This document shows, in pieces, positions 12,101 through 27,100 of a DNA stretch of 64,000 nucleotides. The notes beneath the pieces are model-generated. The model saw only the letters and a list, made by a program, of their open reading frames with translations, was not told the origin of the DNA and made no database searches. This DNA comes from Owenia fusiformis (lineage: Eukaryota > Annelida > Polychaeta > Sabellida > Oweniidae): NCBI GenBank assembly GCA_903813345.2, contig CAIIXF020000003.1, positions 9,938,218 to 10,002,217 on the forward strand, in the 5' to 3' direction. Made by a program: the position numbers and the translations under genes. How positions within the stretch are numbered: position 1 is the stretch's first letter; each line of letters starts with the position of its first letter.

Positions 12101-15100
12101 CATATATTTTTGAAACATCGCTTATTGGAACCATTTCACTTGTCGACTAACTTGCGGTAAGTTAGTTGTACATGAACTGGGCAGGTCGTAATATCCCTTA
12201 TGACCGAAATAATCAGTTACGATCCGTAGTATAATTAACAAATCCAGTGCCACGGAATAAATAACTTGAAAGTGGTGATAAGCCATTCAGGACTACTTAG
12301 ATTATTCATTTATTTTATTTTTCTAGTTTATTGACGGCCATTTATGTTTGTTAAACATTTTCATCATATAAATATGTATCAAAATGTTTTGGTCTGCAAT
12401 ATTTCTTATTTAATAAATCTTTTTCAAGCAAATGGAAATTGTTATCATAATTCCATCTGAAACAATGGAACAATCATATAAATATGAAATACAGGCATTT
12501 TACAGATAAAGTATAGTTAGCGTTGCTGCAGAAATAGGATTAAAATTCCAAGCGGGGCTATTATAATACATATTATTGAAAAGGGAAATCTTAGACTGGC
12601 TGAAACTTATGTCCAAAAGATATATGAAGAATTGCCCCTAATTGAAATTGCAGCATTTTAAGAACTTACCAGGGTTAACTATTCAAAACTAGCTACAGTT
12701 CATAAGATGCGAGGCATTTATAAAATAGTGAATCAATATTAACAACGAAAGCATATCTATACAAGGATGGATAAAAACATTAATGCCTGGTGTAAACGGG
12801 TAGGAGGTTCTATCAATTATGGTCCTACTCTCCATTGATTTATATGGTGACCTAAACTCTTTCCCTCATTATCTTATACGCAATCTGGGCCAATAAGGGC
12901 CGTTAAGAAAGGGGACCATAATCCCTGGGGGACCATCATTTCTTTCACACCTGGTCACATTTGCTCAGATTTATCGGCCGGCGTCCGGCCGATTGAGTAT
13001 CCTGCTGACAATTGCATTCAGTTTTGAACAGAATATTTAATCTGTCGGCCGCCGGGCAATGAATCGGAGCAAATGTGGGATAACCAATTAACGAATATCT
13101 ACAGACTGCTCATCTCTTGTATAATGGTACTGTATATGTCTATGAATGCCGTCTAAAAGAAGACGTTCTCTAAAACTTTCTAATGGAATACATGTATAGG
13201 ACTAGAAACACAATGCAAATTCACGTTTATGCAATATAATTTCTTTTTTATTAAATTCAATCTTTCAACACTTTATGGAGCTGTTACGTTAGACCACGTG
13301 GGCTCACCGTTCGCTACAGTATGGATACGTTTTGCAGATGGCAGGGCTAGACATGGACATACGGTTGGCTAATCAAATAGTTTTAAAGCAGGATATTCCG
13401 AACGGTGAGCCCACACGGCCTAGTGCAATAGCCACTCATTACATTTCGATACTCATAACATCCTTCTGTTTCAACCGAAACTTGCTTTGATTTTATTAGG
13501 CATATTCTGTGATCTGAACACATCAGATGGGATGTGTTATAACTGTCAATAAGTGTGATAGTTATCATATACCTTAATGTCAATCCATTACATAATAGGT
13601 AGTGGTGTCAATTAACCGCTTGAGCATTAACCGGTTAACCGGGGGTTTTTACCGGTTAAAGTCGGTTAACCGGCGGGAAATTTTAACTGATAATTTCAAA
13701 TTGGAAAATTGATATATCGGCGTTTATTTTTTACGTTCGTCAAGCTTTACGCTATTCTATGTAAGTAAGCGCGGGAAAGCAATGTGGCAGGGTAAGTTGC
13801 TGATTGGATGTTTGTAAGGAATTATCGGACCTATCACATGTATGAGTAGCTTACGTGAAACTGACGCTTGAAAAACAAACAGATTAAAATGCAAAGTAAG
13901 CGCGGGAAAGCAATGTGGCAGGGATTAAAGTTGCTGATTGGATGTTTGTAATGAATTATCGGACCTATCACATGTATGAGTAGCTCACATGAAACTGACG
14001 CTTGAAAAACAAACAGATTAAAATGCAAAGTAAGCGCGGGAAAGCAATGTGGCAGGGATTAAAGTTGCTGATTGGATGTTTGTAAGGAGTTATGGGACTT
14101 ATGACACGTATGAGTAGCTTACGTGAAACTGACACCATGAAACCAAACGGATTAGCATGCAAAATAAGCGCGGGAAATAACAGAAATTATACACGGTCAA
14201 CTAACCGCCCATAAAAACTCAGACCGGTCAAGGCATTATCGGCGGTTAACCGGTTAACCGGTTAATACTTGACACCTCTAATAATAGGCATTGTATTCAA
14301 CCACATATAAATTAGCAAAGGCACAGATGCACAGTTTTAGGACTGGAGAAGAAATAAGATGTCATGATTTATCAGGACTCATTAGCTATTTAACATACTC
14401 TATATGTTAACATTATTATTGTATTTTGTTTCAATTCAAAAATTGAATTCAATTAATTTTAGTTGTACAATGATCACTGGTGATCCGCTCGATTACGCTG
14501 GTTACCGAAACGGTTCGTTTTGGTAACATTATGTCGGACATCGAAGGTACGATTTTTCTTTTTCCTTATTTCTCGCGTTGTAGGCAGAATACCAGCGACG
14601 TTTTTGTCACAAACGTGTATCAGCATCATATGTTTTAGAAAATGTACATGTTTGCGAAAAAATAGCTCAGAAGACAACAGAATCGTCGATTTAATTCCTC
14701 ACTTAAGTGCAGATCTTAACTGTTTTTCGAAAAACCGTTTATGTAACTTAAGTGAGAAATTAAATCGACGATTCTGTTGTCTTCTGAACTATTTGTTCGC
14801 AAATATGTACATTTTCTTAAACATATGATACTGATACACGTTTGTGTTAAAAATGTCGTCGGAATTCTGCCTACAACGTGTGAAATAAGGAAAAAAGTAA
14901 AATCGTACCTTCGATGTTCCGACATTTTGTTACCAAAACGAAACTAATCGTTTTGGTAACCAGCGTAATCCAGTGGATCACCAGTGATGATTATCCCCGA
15001 ACAATAACTCAACTGAGTCTACATTCAGCGCTTTATCGTATTCTATATGTGTTATTTTTAGTACCATCGTAAGTACATCTGTGAAGCCCCGTTGTGTAGC

Positions 15101-18100
15101 CTAACGTAGCTACTTGTACAATCACTACAATGGTAACTTTGTGAGTGTCTGTAAATGCCATGATGCAATATAAAACACTGTAAAAATATTTTTGATTACT
15201 ATGACAAGTAAAAGATTTATAACACTAACCTAATGCATAGTTTTACACATCTACATGCACACATTCTACTCGAATGTTACTATTTGAGATAATTCTTTTC
15301 GAAGCGATCGTACAGTCTTCATACATTGGAAGAATCACAATTTAGCATTGTTTTTATGATTATAATAAATATAAATATGATAAGGTTAATGACATATCAA
15401 AATTCTTGTTGGAGTGGTCAAAATCATATACTCTCGATAAACTTTGATAAACGATTTTTATTCATTATCCATGGAAGACAAAATATGGCATATCTACACC
15501 CTGATGTGGTGTTAAATTCATGTAGGCATATTATGTACATCTATATTTATGTTGATGTGAAATATAAAGTTATGATATTGGTCAACATGCAAAAAATGAA
15601 CAAAAAATATATATATCGAAGCGTATTTCGAAAGTTTTGAGGACGACATTTTGTTTTTCGATTTTGACCAATCAGAAACATATGTCATCTCAATAGGGGT
15701 TTACATGTTCATGTTCTCTACCTGGGAATGAGAGCCCATAATTCAATTTTTGAACTAGTCTGAAGAGACCTACATGCAAAGTTCATAGAAAAAAGAAAAA
15801 TCACAAATATGAATACAGTTTGATTATAAGTCTATTGGAATTTTCATCGTGTTGATTTTAAAGTCTATTACAGAAGTTACTGTTATGTTTACCACACTGG
15901 TACCAGTTAGTGGTATGTTGAATGGTATGAGTTGTTGAGTTTCACCTTCACCCAGATCATGCACGGCGTTCCTTGTAGAAAGTAGTTGGTTTGTCTTACG
16001 TATGATAGATAGTAAGATATGATAGGCAATATTCTCCTTTGACAAGATGTGACTGACACAGTTTTGTGTTGGAGTGTAGCAATATGCGGTGCAATCATAC
16101 CATATCTAACATCACATAACATGCTCATCCCCGTGCTCATCACAGAAAGATGTCAACACGTATGCCTCTCTTTTTTATATGCAGTATCTCGACCCGATCC
16201 TATCTGAAATATAAGAAATATATATAATCAAGTTACTTGTTGTATTTCCCATAACTTATATAAACATCCATGATCAATATTCCCATTCTATTGATATTGT
16301 TATCGTCTCGGGGTACCATAAATCGAAACAAGTAAATCCAAAATCGCAAGAAAAGATAAAGCTTGAAACAGGAACTACATGTTTCAAGACAGCTTGCAAA
16401 TCCTATGGTTTTTCACATGATGAAATGGAAGAGCTAAAACTTATTCAAACATACTAGTTAATTAGTTCTAGTAATTCATCTAGTTTGTCATTATTTATTA
16501 CATTAAATATGTCTAAAGCATCGAAAAGTAATGTTTTCACCGCATGAAAGTAAAGTTGATCGATTTGTCGTACATGTAGATCGAGAGAATTGTGTGAAAT
16601 CAACCGGGCTTTCTTGTGTCATCTGGGCTTTGTTCAGAATTAGTGAAACTTGAAACATAGAAGCAAGAAAAGAAATGTACGGTTTCTGTTATTTTGCTAA
16701 ATATAGGTCTCATCGCTCTTATTTGAGGCAATGCCATGCCACATGGCAGTTGTTAATCTTATTCTTTCTTTCTTCCAATAACAAGCCACTAAATGTCATG
16801 TCAAACTCTGTTTATTTCGTATTATCTTCAGTAATTGTTTAACCACTCTTCATGTTTCATAAGCTAATTCCACTCATATTGTCATGCCAAACACTGTTTA
16901 TTTCATTTATCTACAAGTTGTCTATCGCATTGTTTCAAAATCTAATCAAACAATTGTCATACCAAACTCTGTTTATTTCGTATTATATACATGTTTTCAA
17001 TCGCTTCTTTATGTTTTACAAGCTAGCTCTACTCAATTGTCATGCCAAACTCAGTTTATTTCGTAATTTTCATATGCTAATTCCACTCAATTGTCATGCC
17101 AAACTCTGTTTATTTCATTTATCTACAAGTTGACAATCGCCTCTTCGTGTTTCACAAGCTAATTCCTGCCAAATGTCATGTCAAAATCAGTTTATTTCGT
17201 ATTATCTACATTTTTTCAATCGCTTCTTTATTTTTTACAAGCTAGCTCCACTCAATTGTCATGCCCAACTCGGTTTATTTCATTTTAAGATAGTTGTCAA
17301 CCGCCCCTCGGGTCTCATAAACGACAATCAATTGTCATGCCGAACTCCGTTTATTTCGTAATTTTCATATGCTAATTCCACTCAATTGTCATGCCAAACT
17401 CTGTTTATTTCATTTATCTACAAGTTGACAATCGCCTCTTCGTGTTTCACAAGCTAATTCCTGCCAATTGTCATGTCAAAATCTGTTCATTTCGTATTAT
17501 CTACGTCTTCAATCTCTTCTTTATCTTTTACAAGCTAGCTCCACTCAATTGTCATGCCAAACTCGGTTTATTTCGTTTTAAGATACAGTTGTCAACCGCC
17601 CCTCAAGTTTCATAAGCGAATTCCACTCAATTGTCATGCGAAACGTTTTATATTTCATTTATCTACAAGTTGTCAATCGCCTCTCCATGTTTCACAAGCT
17701 AATTCCACTCAATTGTCAAACATAATTTATCTACAAGTTGTTAATCACCTCTTCATGTTTCAAAAGCTAATTCCACTCAATTGTCAAGCATCATTTATCT
17801 ACAAGTTGTCAATCGCCTCTTCATGTTTCACAAGCTAATTCCACCCAACAGTAATGTCAAACTCTGTTTATTTCGTATTATCTTCATGTTTTCAATCTCT
17901 TCTTTCTTTTTACAAGCTAGCTTCACTCAATTGCCATGCCAAACTCGGTTTATTTCGTATTAAGATACAGTTGTCAACCGCCCTTTAGGTTTCAAAAGCG
18001 AATTCCACTCAACTGTCATGCCAAATTCCGTTTATTTTTTTCTCTACATGTTGTCAATCGCCTCTTCATGTTTCAAAAGCTAATTCCACACGATTGTCAT

Positions 18101-21100
18101 GCCAAACCCTGTTTATTTCCTATTATCTACATGTTTTCAACCTAACCTTCATTTTTTACAAGTCAGTTCCGCTCAATTGTCATGCCAAACTCAGTTTATT
18201 ATTTATTATCTACAGTTGTTAGCTGCTCTTCATGTTTCATTAGTTAATTCCACTCAATTGTCGTGCCAAACATGTTCCAGTGCTTTATAAGCTATAATTA
18301 TCTACATGATATTAAAGCATCTTTTCAAGACTAATTATTACTACGAACAAATGACATTCAATACCTCTTCCCAAATAATATCTTCTCATCATAAACAATA
18401 TCAATATCTTTGTTGCCATTGTTACACTCGTTATATTGAACCTGAACCTGATACGACTTGGATACATTTACCGAAGAGTACATAGAAAAAGACAAATATT
18501 TTTATAAACCCTAGAGATACATATACCGAAAGATATACAGGACTCTCTAGGATGTAACCAATGTGAACGTTCAAGATAAGTTTCACTTTCATAAATATAT
18601 TGAAATACATACAAGAGCAATGAATCCGAGTTAGCCTGAGTCAATTGTCAGAGATAAAAGATTGCTTCAAGGACAACGTATTTCCAAAAATTAGTTTCTG
18701 AGTTCACACTTCGTATTATAATCCTAATATCATTAGATCGTTTTGAGTATAGACATCACTTCAACACAAACAATCACAATGTTTAGATATGCCTCAAGCT
18801 ACAAATCATATTAACGTCGTCATCATCATGAGCACCATCAGTCATCGTTGTCGCCAGAGTTATCGTCGTCATCTTGCACCTGAAAGTACAGTAATACATG
18901 TATGAGTGCACACCATCTTCTCTTCAACTTGCATGCATTACAGACAACATTTGCATAATTTCAAACAGGCCTCGGTTCTGCTAAAAACTCCTGCCAAAGA
19001 ACCCTACCTATTCGAACGAATTGGACTTATACATGTTAATACGTATAGCCTGTAAAATAATATAACTCGTTAAAACTCAATCAACCAATGTTCTTTTGAG
19101 ATAATGAGGATGGTGTCGAAGAAAAAAAATAATTAAAAATTAAAAAATATCGGACACAGATAAGACACAAATAAAATCATCGATAATCAAACTGAAGAGG
19201 TTTTACAGGGCGTTCAATAAGTACTGATAAAAATGCTGTAACTTTTTATTTTTTCAGATATCTAATTATTTTAGTGTGGATCGTTGAGTAATATACAGTG
19301 TGTCTAAAAAATATGTTACACTTACAAAAAGTTCAATATTTTTCATAATTTTGATTTTTCGCTAAAACATACTTTGGATATCAAAAGACAAATCTTTCTC
19401 GAATAATTTGACACAATTGAATTCAAAATCATCAAAATGAAAATTGTTCCTCAGTCAATTGTTTGAGCACAAACTTGTCACAAATCAATGTCATTTCTAA
19501 ATCATTATGAATAAAATGATGCGTGCAACCAAAATTTGAATTAGTCATGTCTGCAATTTTTCTGATAGGAATTCATTCAATAAGTATATTGCATCAATCT
19601 GACTATGGGAAGTTACAGCTTTTGGTCACTCCTGTCTGGGTTCATCTTCAAGTGACTTTCTCCCTATTTGAAATAGCAACCAATGATATATGCCAGGGAT
19701 AGATATAGTGTCCTCCCCAAAACATTCATTAATGTCCTTTGTTGCATCCTATTTTGATTAACTTATGGTTGCATGTATATAGAACTTGACGCTGCTTCTA
19801 ATTTGATGAATATCATTGATATATTCTGTTCAGCAGCCATGTTAAGTGATGCCAAGGTATCTTAGTACCAGTGTGTATTACCCAACTGTCAAAATCGATT
19901 CAAAATAAATTATTAATGACTGTTCACATTTGAAGTGGTTCTTTTGAAAAGATTTTCGTGCAGATCTAAACCACGGCGAACCATCTTAGGCTCCATCCAG
20001 TACCACCTTCCTGTTAGAGTGCACTTCCTTGATGCCAAGGTATCTTAGTATTATATTATCAAAATGTTCACATTTGAAGTGGTTCTTTTGAAAAGATTTT
20101 CGTGCATATCTAAACTACAGCGAACCATCTTAGGCTCCATCCAGTACCACCTTCCTGTTAGAGTGCATTCTTGTAATTCTCACAGCACAATACTCAACAA
20201 CGTTCAGTAGAAAAGTTAGTCAGAAATATAAAAAAAATTCAGCAATTTTATCAGTATTTATTGAACGCCCTGTATATAGCTCTGATATGCAATATTTAGG
20301 CCTCTTGGATATAATCGCCTTTTTAAAAATCGCTTAAAATACTTCCTTGCTGACGTCCTTACTTTCGAAGACGAACACTAATCCAAATTGTTATAATAAG
20401 GGTTCCTAAATACGTAGGAGTTTTTACATGATTTATAAAGATTTTGGTTACATCTAGATAAGTATATTAAGCCTATACCGAGTTATATCAAGGGCGTTAC
20501 AATACCCGGGAATTTATCGGTTCGTCCAGTACTTGTTTGTGATAGCGCCCTCTGTAGGTCACTGTGCCTTTAGCCTACAGTAATACGGGGTAGGATATCG
20601 GGAATTCGGTCAGTTTCTATCCGTCGATTTCGCTATGAATTGAAGCAAGTGTGACCACTTTATCCACTTAAACAATTTGATAATTGATCAAATCTTTAAA
20701 CAAAATCGATAAACACGTTAAACACTTCCTATCTCCTTAGAAATTAGCATGTATTTATGGATTGTGTTTTCGAACAAGGCTCGACCCACACCAATAGGGA
20801 AATCCTTATGCTAATTAGTATGACGTCATATTTTCCTGGGGAATCCTAGATTTCAAAGCCTCGGTCTGTTATTGTGTCAAATGTAAACGCTCTTGGGACG
20901 CTCTTTTGCAGACAGAAAATTGACAGATTAACTTTCAGCTTTGATGTTTAAATATTCTGTATTTCTACCGGACTTCTTGCTGAATATCATATAATGTTAT
21001 AACTTGATTTGGACCATTGCCTGATTGATCATTCTGAAATTTTGATTGTGATTCATGATTGCTTGGCAAGAAAAATAATTCCTATTGTTTTCCAGCGAAG

Positions 21101-24100
21101 TCAAAATGTTACAGCATGAGTTATAATGTCGAGTTCGCATCATGTTAAATTCTGCTAGTGATTAGAAGTCCATGCACAAGCATACACATAAGAGACAAAC
21201 ACACCCAGGCTCCAGGCCGTGGATGGAAATATAAAACTATTTAAGGCACAAACTGGTATTAATAGACCGATATGTAGTGTCTGCCATGTATTGAAGGTAA
21301 ACCAATCTGTATTATTAATGTTCTATCAATACATGGATTGTGCAATAGAAAAGCAATGGCACAATCAAAAATGTGCATATCAATCGTGAATATCTCTCGG
21401 TTCAAAGCTTATTTCCAACAGAATCGTGTCAAAATATGTGTCTGAGTAACAGTTATACATTATAAGATCGCAAACTCTTACCAATTATCAGCCGAATGGC
21501 TCATTTTCAACGAAATGTCCTTAAGACAACAGCCCTGGGTCGCGCCTGAGACCAAAAACTACTTCAAATAGCCCTCCCCTAATTATATTGGATAATCACA
21601 TTTATGCGTGCGCGCGCAGCTCATCCAATGAACGAAACGCCACTTCCCGCTGAAATCACCGGGTATTGATCTTTCCCTTGGATAATCACATTTATGCGTG
21701 CGCGCGCAGCTCATCCAATGAACGAAACGCCACTTCCCGCTGAAATCACCGGGTATTGATCTTTCCCTTGGATAATCACATTTATGCGTGCGCGCGCAGC
21801 TCATCCAATGAACGAAACGCCACTTCCCGCTGAAATCACCGGGTATTGATCTTTCCCTTGGTTATATATTATAATTCGATAACCAGAGCCACTACAATAT
21901 TATGTTTTAGATATGAAATGTCAAAATAAATTCTATGAATAAAAAATGATGATCAACTTTGTGTTTGTGAAATACCATGAACCACAAAATACCATAGACG
22001 CGGATAAATGATTAGTTTTGCGCTTAGATACATAATGAATTGAATAAAAATACTCCGAATCGGCCGGGCGTCGTAGTAAATATCGGAGCAATGTGACCAC
22101 GGTATCACCAGGCCTGTTCTAGGGGTATAAGTGCTAGTTTAGAAGGCATTTATTTAAGGAATAAAGACCAATATTTTATAATTTATGGCGCAATGTATGA
22201 CCAAAAATTATATTCTACTCATTGTTAAAAGACCGAAATCGCGTAGCAATTGCCAGAATAAAATCTGAGGTCATATATTTGACATTTAATCATGAAATCA
22301 ATTCTAATATGATAGACAGACAAGAAAAACAATTATTACCACCTTACCGGTCCTATTCTAGGGTTATGAGTGCTAGTTTAGAAGGCATTAATTTTACTAT
22401 ATCAACATGAGCAGTTACGTCATATTGGCGGGCCATATTGCCGGTCAATAAATAAGGGTTATGTACTGGGAGGTTTTGGATATGGGGTTTATCCAGAGGG
22501 AGATATGCATATCTACCTGAGGGACCGTAGGGACTGATGGTAGATGTGCATATCTCACGAGGAATGAACCCAATATCCAAACCGACCGTACATAACTGCT
22601 TTATCCTATACCAAGTAGAGTTTTCAGGAGCATATGGCCATTTCAATAGTACAAGGTGTGAAAATAAACAAATCATTCATATGCAAAGTCATTTTATTGC
22701 ATTAGCGGAAGCGGGAAGATATGCACCGGATGCGGGAAGATATGCACCGAAGCGGGAGATATGGCGGGAGATTTGGAGGTTCTGGATATGGAAACCTCAA
22801 AATCAGGATACGGGATATATATTACCAACTTATCTTCCTAAAACTCTACTTGGTATAGGATAATGCATTTTAGAGTCCATTTCACTGTTTAACTGCGTCA
22901 GTAAAAGCTAAAAAATAAGAAATCAAAATATCATTTTGCAATAATATATGGAAAAATATATTCCTATTGTACATGAATGACATTTGTATATCTTGGATTG
23001 CTTCTAGTTTGGCTTATAAAGTGTGTGGCCTCTTGTATTTGGATGTTTCTCTGCCATGTTATTTTCAATAAGATTAACATGGCTGAAATTCTTCAAATTA
23101 CAAGACCGCAGAGGCGTATTGCACAAAAAACTAAAAAATCTGAAATATACAAATGTCATTCATGTACATTATGAATATACTTTTCCATATATTATTGCAC
23201 AATGGTCTCCCAATTTCTTATTTTTGCCGTTCTACTGGCGCAATGAAGCAGTGAAATGGACTCTACAATCGGCAATTTTCCCCGAGAAATTAGATATCGT
23301 TCAGCGCGTAAGGTTTTCTTGCTATTTCAGCTCTGGTCATTAACGGTGGTAATACTCGTAGTAACGTCATTTCTGCGAGCAATATAGAAAAATATTGGAC
23401 CTTGGGCCTTCGGTGCTCAATCCAATATTTCAGTATATTGCCCTTCGAAATGACGTTATTGTACTACTCTTTGTATTTATGAATTTCGGCGGCCATACAT
23501 ATTCCAATAAAGACCATTAATTCAATTGTTGTAGCTATTGTGACTTCACGTATCGTATTAGAATTTACTATATCGACTTGACCAGTATGTGGAAATAAGA
23601 TGAAATGACGTTATTAGTACTATTCAACTTAGTTTAGCAGAAATCGGTAGTTTTCGAAAACGAAAGAATGTCGGCAACTATCTTGAATGAAGCTACAGTC
23701 AAAACAGAAATGTTTGGGAGTACTTTGAATTTAAAACTAAGCAATCAAATGACCATATTGAAACAGTTTATGTAAAAATCCTATACAGACCAGTTTAAGG
23801 TACAGCTGGAAAGTAACATTTTGGTAAAAAATTGCTAGTATATACCTGCACATGTTATTTTCTGGTACAAAATTAAGTATGAAGTCATATGTGTATTTCC
23901 TTGCTTTTTTCAGGAAAGGATCATTACACTGTCTATTTTTAGTAAACCTGGAAACAGGTCAATGATAGTTCCTGTGTTGTCTGAAAACTTTGAAAGAAAA
24001 ATAGAAAGTGTGGAATATCGGAATGTCCTGGAGTTCCCATTGAACTCCTACCAGATACTCTAAAAGAAGACAATGTAATGATACTTTCCTTAAAAAAGCA

Positions 24101-27100
24101 AGGAAATTGACACATGCCTTCATACTTTATTTTGTACCAGAAAATAACATGTGCAGGTATAGAAATGTTTTACCAAAATGTTACTTTCCAGCTGTACCTT
24201 ATGACGTTTTCATCTGGGGTTTTGTAGTGACTTATTCCGTCCCTATTAATAAATGGAGGGCATCAATGATAACACCTCTCAACCAAATGCTCCAATTTAC
24301 TTGACCCACACAAAAGCAATATCCAAAAACAATTATGTATATCATGATATCATGAGAGGTACGAGTGGTCGCACTTTATACGACCTTTCAAACGTTATTG
24401 GGGTGGGGGGGGGGCATACTCACTCTTGATTTGTGATGTGCCAGCTTTCAGAAGCATCACAGACAACTGTAGCCTTTCCCGTCTTGGGTCGGTCGCTTTT
24501 GCTTTTGGGTACGTTGCTGAGACTTATTAGACCTGACGCATTCGTTATAATATGTTTCTAAATTCAACTGTGCTTCAAGTACGAGGCTGAACACGGAAAC
24601 CGATTCTGTACAAGTGTAAGTTCAATTCACTCCAGGGAGTGTATTCAGTTGTTATATGTTACGTACATATTCATTGATGCGTGCTAAATGTTCGAGCCTG
24701 TTCGGTCAACCTGTCCTTGAATGTAATACATACTGTATAATCATTGTGAACATAAAAACTCTTTTAGTCTTTAGTGTCCTAAACAGTGTACCCCTAATTA
24801 ACAAAACATTCTAGATTGAGCATGTATTTTTGAAGTTATTGATTATATCAATCATACGAGTGTACGAAATAAACGTATCAAACAAAAAGCATCCATCGTT
24901 GACACACACATTCCGTGAACACTCAAATTAATCAATTTGATGCTTCAAGCAAGGTTGACATATAGAGATTTTGTTGGGACCGCCCTCAGTGATGTTTCAA
25001 TACTAATATTATCTAAACGATGTTCAATCAACAAAGACCATATCAATATGTTTCTTTTCTGGAATATATTGATGGCAATTTCTTTCCCAATTTGTATATT
25101 ACCTTGAAGTTAATTATGTCTGAAATCTGACAAAAAGTGCGAGGCGTATTTTTCATATGCTCTCTACATCTTTCACATTTACACAAAGAGTACACTAAAG
25201 GTAACCAGAACAGAGCGTAATATAAAAATTGGAAAATGAAGTAGCCGACTTATTTTTTATTTTTAAAAAGTAAGTCAATGGATTTTCTCGTTTTCATACA
25301 TTTTATAAACGAAATATTGTCCACACTCTTTTCTCGCTACAATAGTGCAGTCTTTATGCAAAACTGAAAGTTGTAGACAACATTGGAAAGAGGTCCATAT
25401 TTGAAAGTAATGTGTGGCTTCGTTAAAATTAGACTGTATAAAAATTCCCAAAAAAAACACATCTACCTTAAAGTTGCTTGAGAGATTAAGAAAGTGTTTC
25501 CATGACTAACTTGGGGTCTGTTTTGAGAGAAAGTCCCTGAAATTAGAAATTCACAAAAATCGAGGGGATCACATTCTGCTCAATTTTGTTCATGACATTG
25601 CTAATGCGCATAAACATTACTAAGTACACCATGCAACACCGTTGTGTTACAATGTAGGTACATACAATTAATGTAGTTACGTGTACAATACATAATACAA
25701 CTTAATATCTTTAACGAGCAGGTTAGACTCTTCCATACTTTTTTAAAAAATTTTCAAAAGCAGTACTAGTTTTAATATGTATTCAGTCATAAATCACGTC
25801 AACACAACCAACGTGCAATATTTTGACAGACGTTGTCACCCATTAATGCCTAAACCTGTCATGAGCACGTACAATCAAAATATTTGTGCGTCAATCAAGC
25901 CATGAAAATAAGCAACCAATATCAAAATATAAGAAAGCCCAAGATACATTGTATTTGTAAAAAAGGGAACGTTACATAATGTCAGGTTCATATTTGCTGC
26001 GATTCATCGGTCGGCCCTTGGCCGATTCAGTATTTTGTTTCAAACAAATACAATTTTGAACAAAACACTCAATCGGCCAGACACCTATGTGACCCAGCCA
26101 TAACGTGGGCTAATTGTCGCGAAATGGTTGTTCTAGCTAACTGTGATATAAATGCTAATTGCATATATTTTGTAATCTCTCAATTTATAACATGTTAGGC
26201 TATGTCAGACATGTGCGAGCGTAAAATATTAAATCGACTCCTGTATGATATATATAGGTCACGTCTCACAAGGCTTATACGTTATCTCAAATCCAGCCTT
26301 TAAATTGAAACAACTTTTACAAATATTTGAGGGAAAATTCGGTATGCAGCTTTTACAACATGTGCTCGACCCTTACTGCTGTACAAATTGAAGTGCGGTG
26401 TTTCTGCTTGCAATGGGTGTATGCCTACATGCATTAAAAACTGTTGTACATTGTAGGGAGAAGTGTTAGTTTAAACAAGTCAGCCAATGGAAGTACTGGT
26501 GCTGTAACTCGACTAAAAACTAGCCATCATAATTACAAATAAAATTCATCTATGGTCATTACCCCATAACAAATCGTGGGAATACTAAAATAAATTGAAA
26601 TGTATCAGGTCTTATCACTATACAAGAAATGTATTGAAAATAGAACGGTAATTGTAAATGCAGTATTACTGAGTGAACGGTGTATGTATTAGTGAATAAG
26701 ATCACTTAGGCTCTAACCGGCGAGATAAACTAAGTCTATGTCTTTAAAATGTTTATGAAAATTTTTCGGACAAACATTTTTCCTTATAACCTCAATTGTT
26801 TAGGATTTCAAAGATTTTTAGCATCATGTTCTCAACAGAATAATAATGGGCATTAATGAATTTGTGATGCTAAAGATAGAAAAGGTTTTACAGGTGGTCG
26901 GAAAGTTTTTAATTTAGAAATGCGATTTGTTATTACTACATTATCGAGAAAGCTTATCAATTGTCCATTATAAACATTTTTGTATATTGTCCAGCGGCGA
27001 CATAGCCGCAGAGCCACATTTTGGCAACCAGCATGTATATACGATAACATTATTGTATGTAAATAATACACTCAGTTTTTCTGCAGCAGCCGCAGAGCCA

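Noticed and set aside
13834-14162. Two 64-residue minus-strand ORFs of similar sequence
   Set aside because: Copies of the internal unit of the hAT MITE; not a gene family.
15824-16143. Overlapping minus-strand ORFs of 73 and 78 residues
   Set aside because: No domain, no splice context with neighbours and no repeat support; chance ORFs in AT-rich intron sequence are common.
21583-21804. 73-residue minus-strand ORF with 30-residue repeats
   Set aside because: By-product of the 90-bp tandem repeat.
22353-23343. ORFs of about 65-108 residues on both strands
   Set aside because: They lie inside adjacent inverted-repeat elements and show no recognisable domain.
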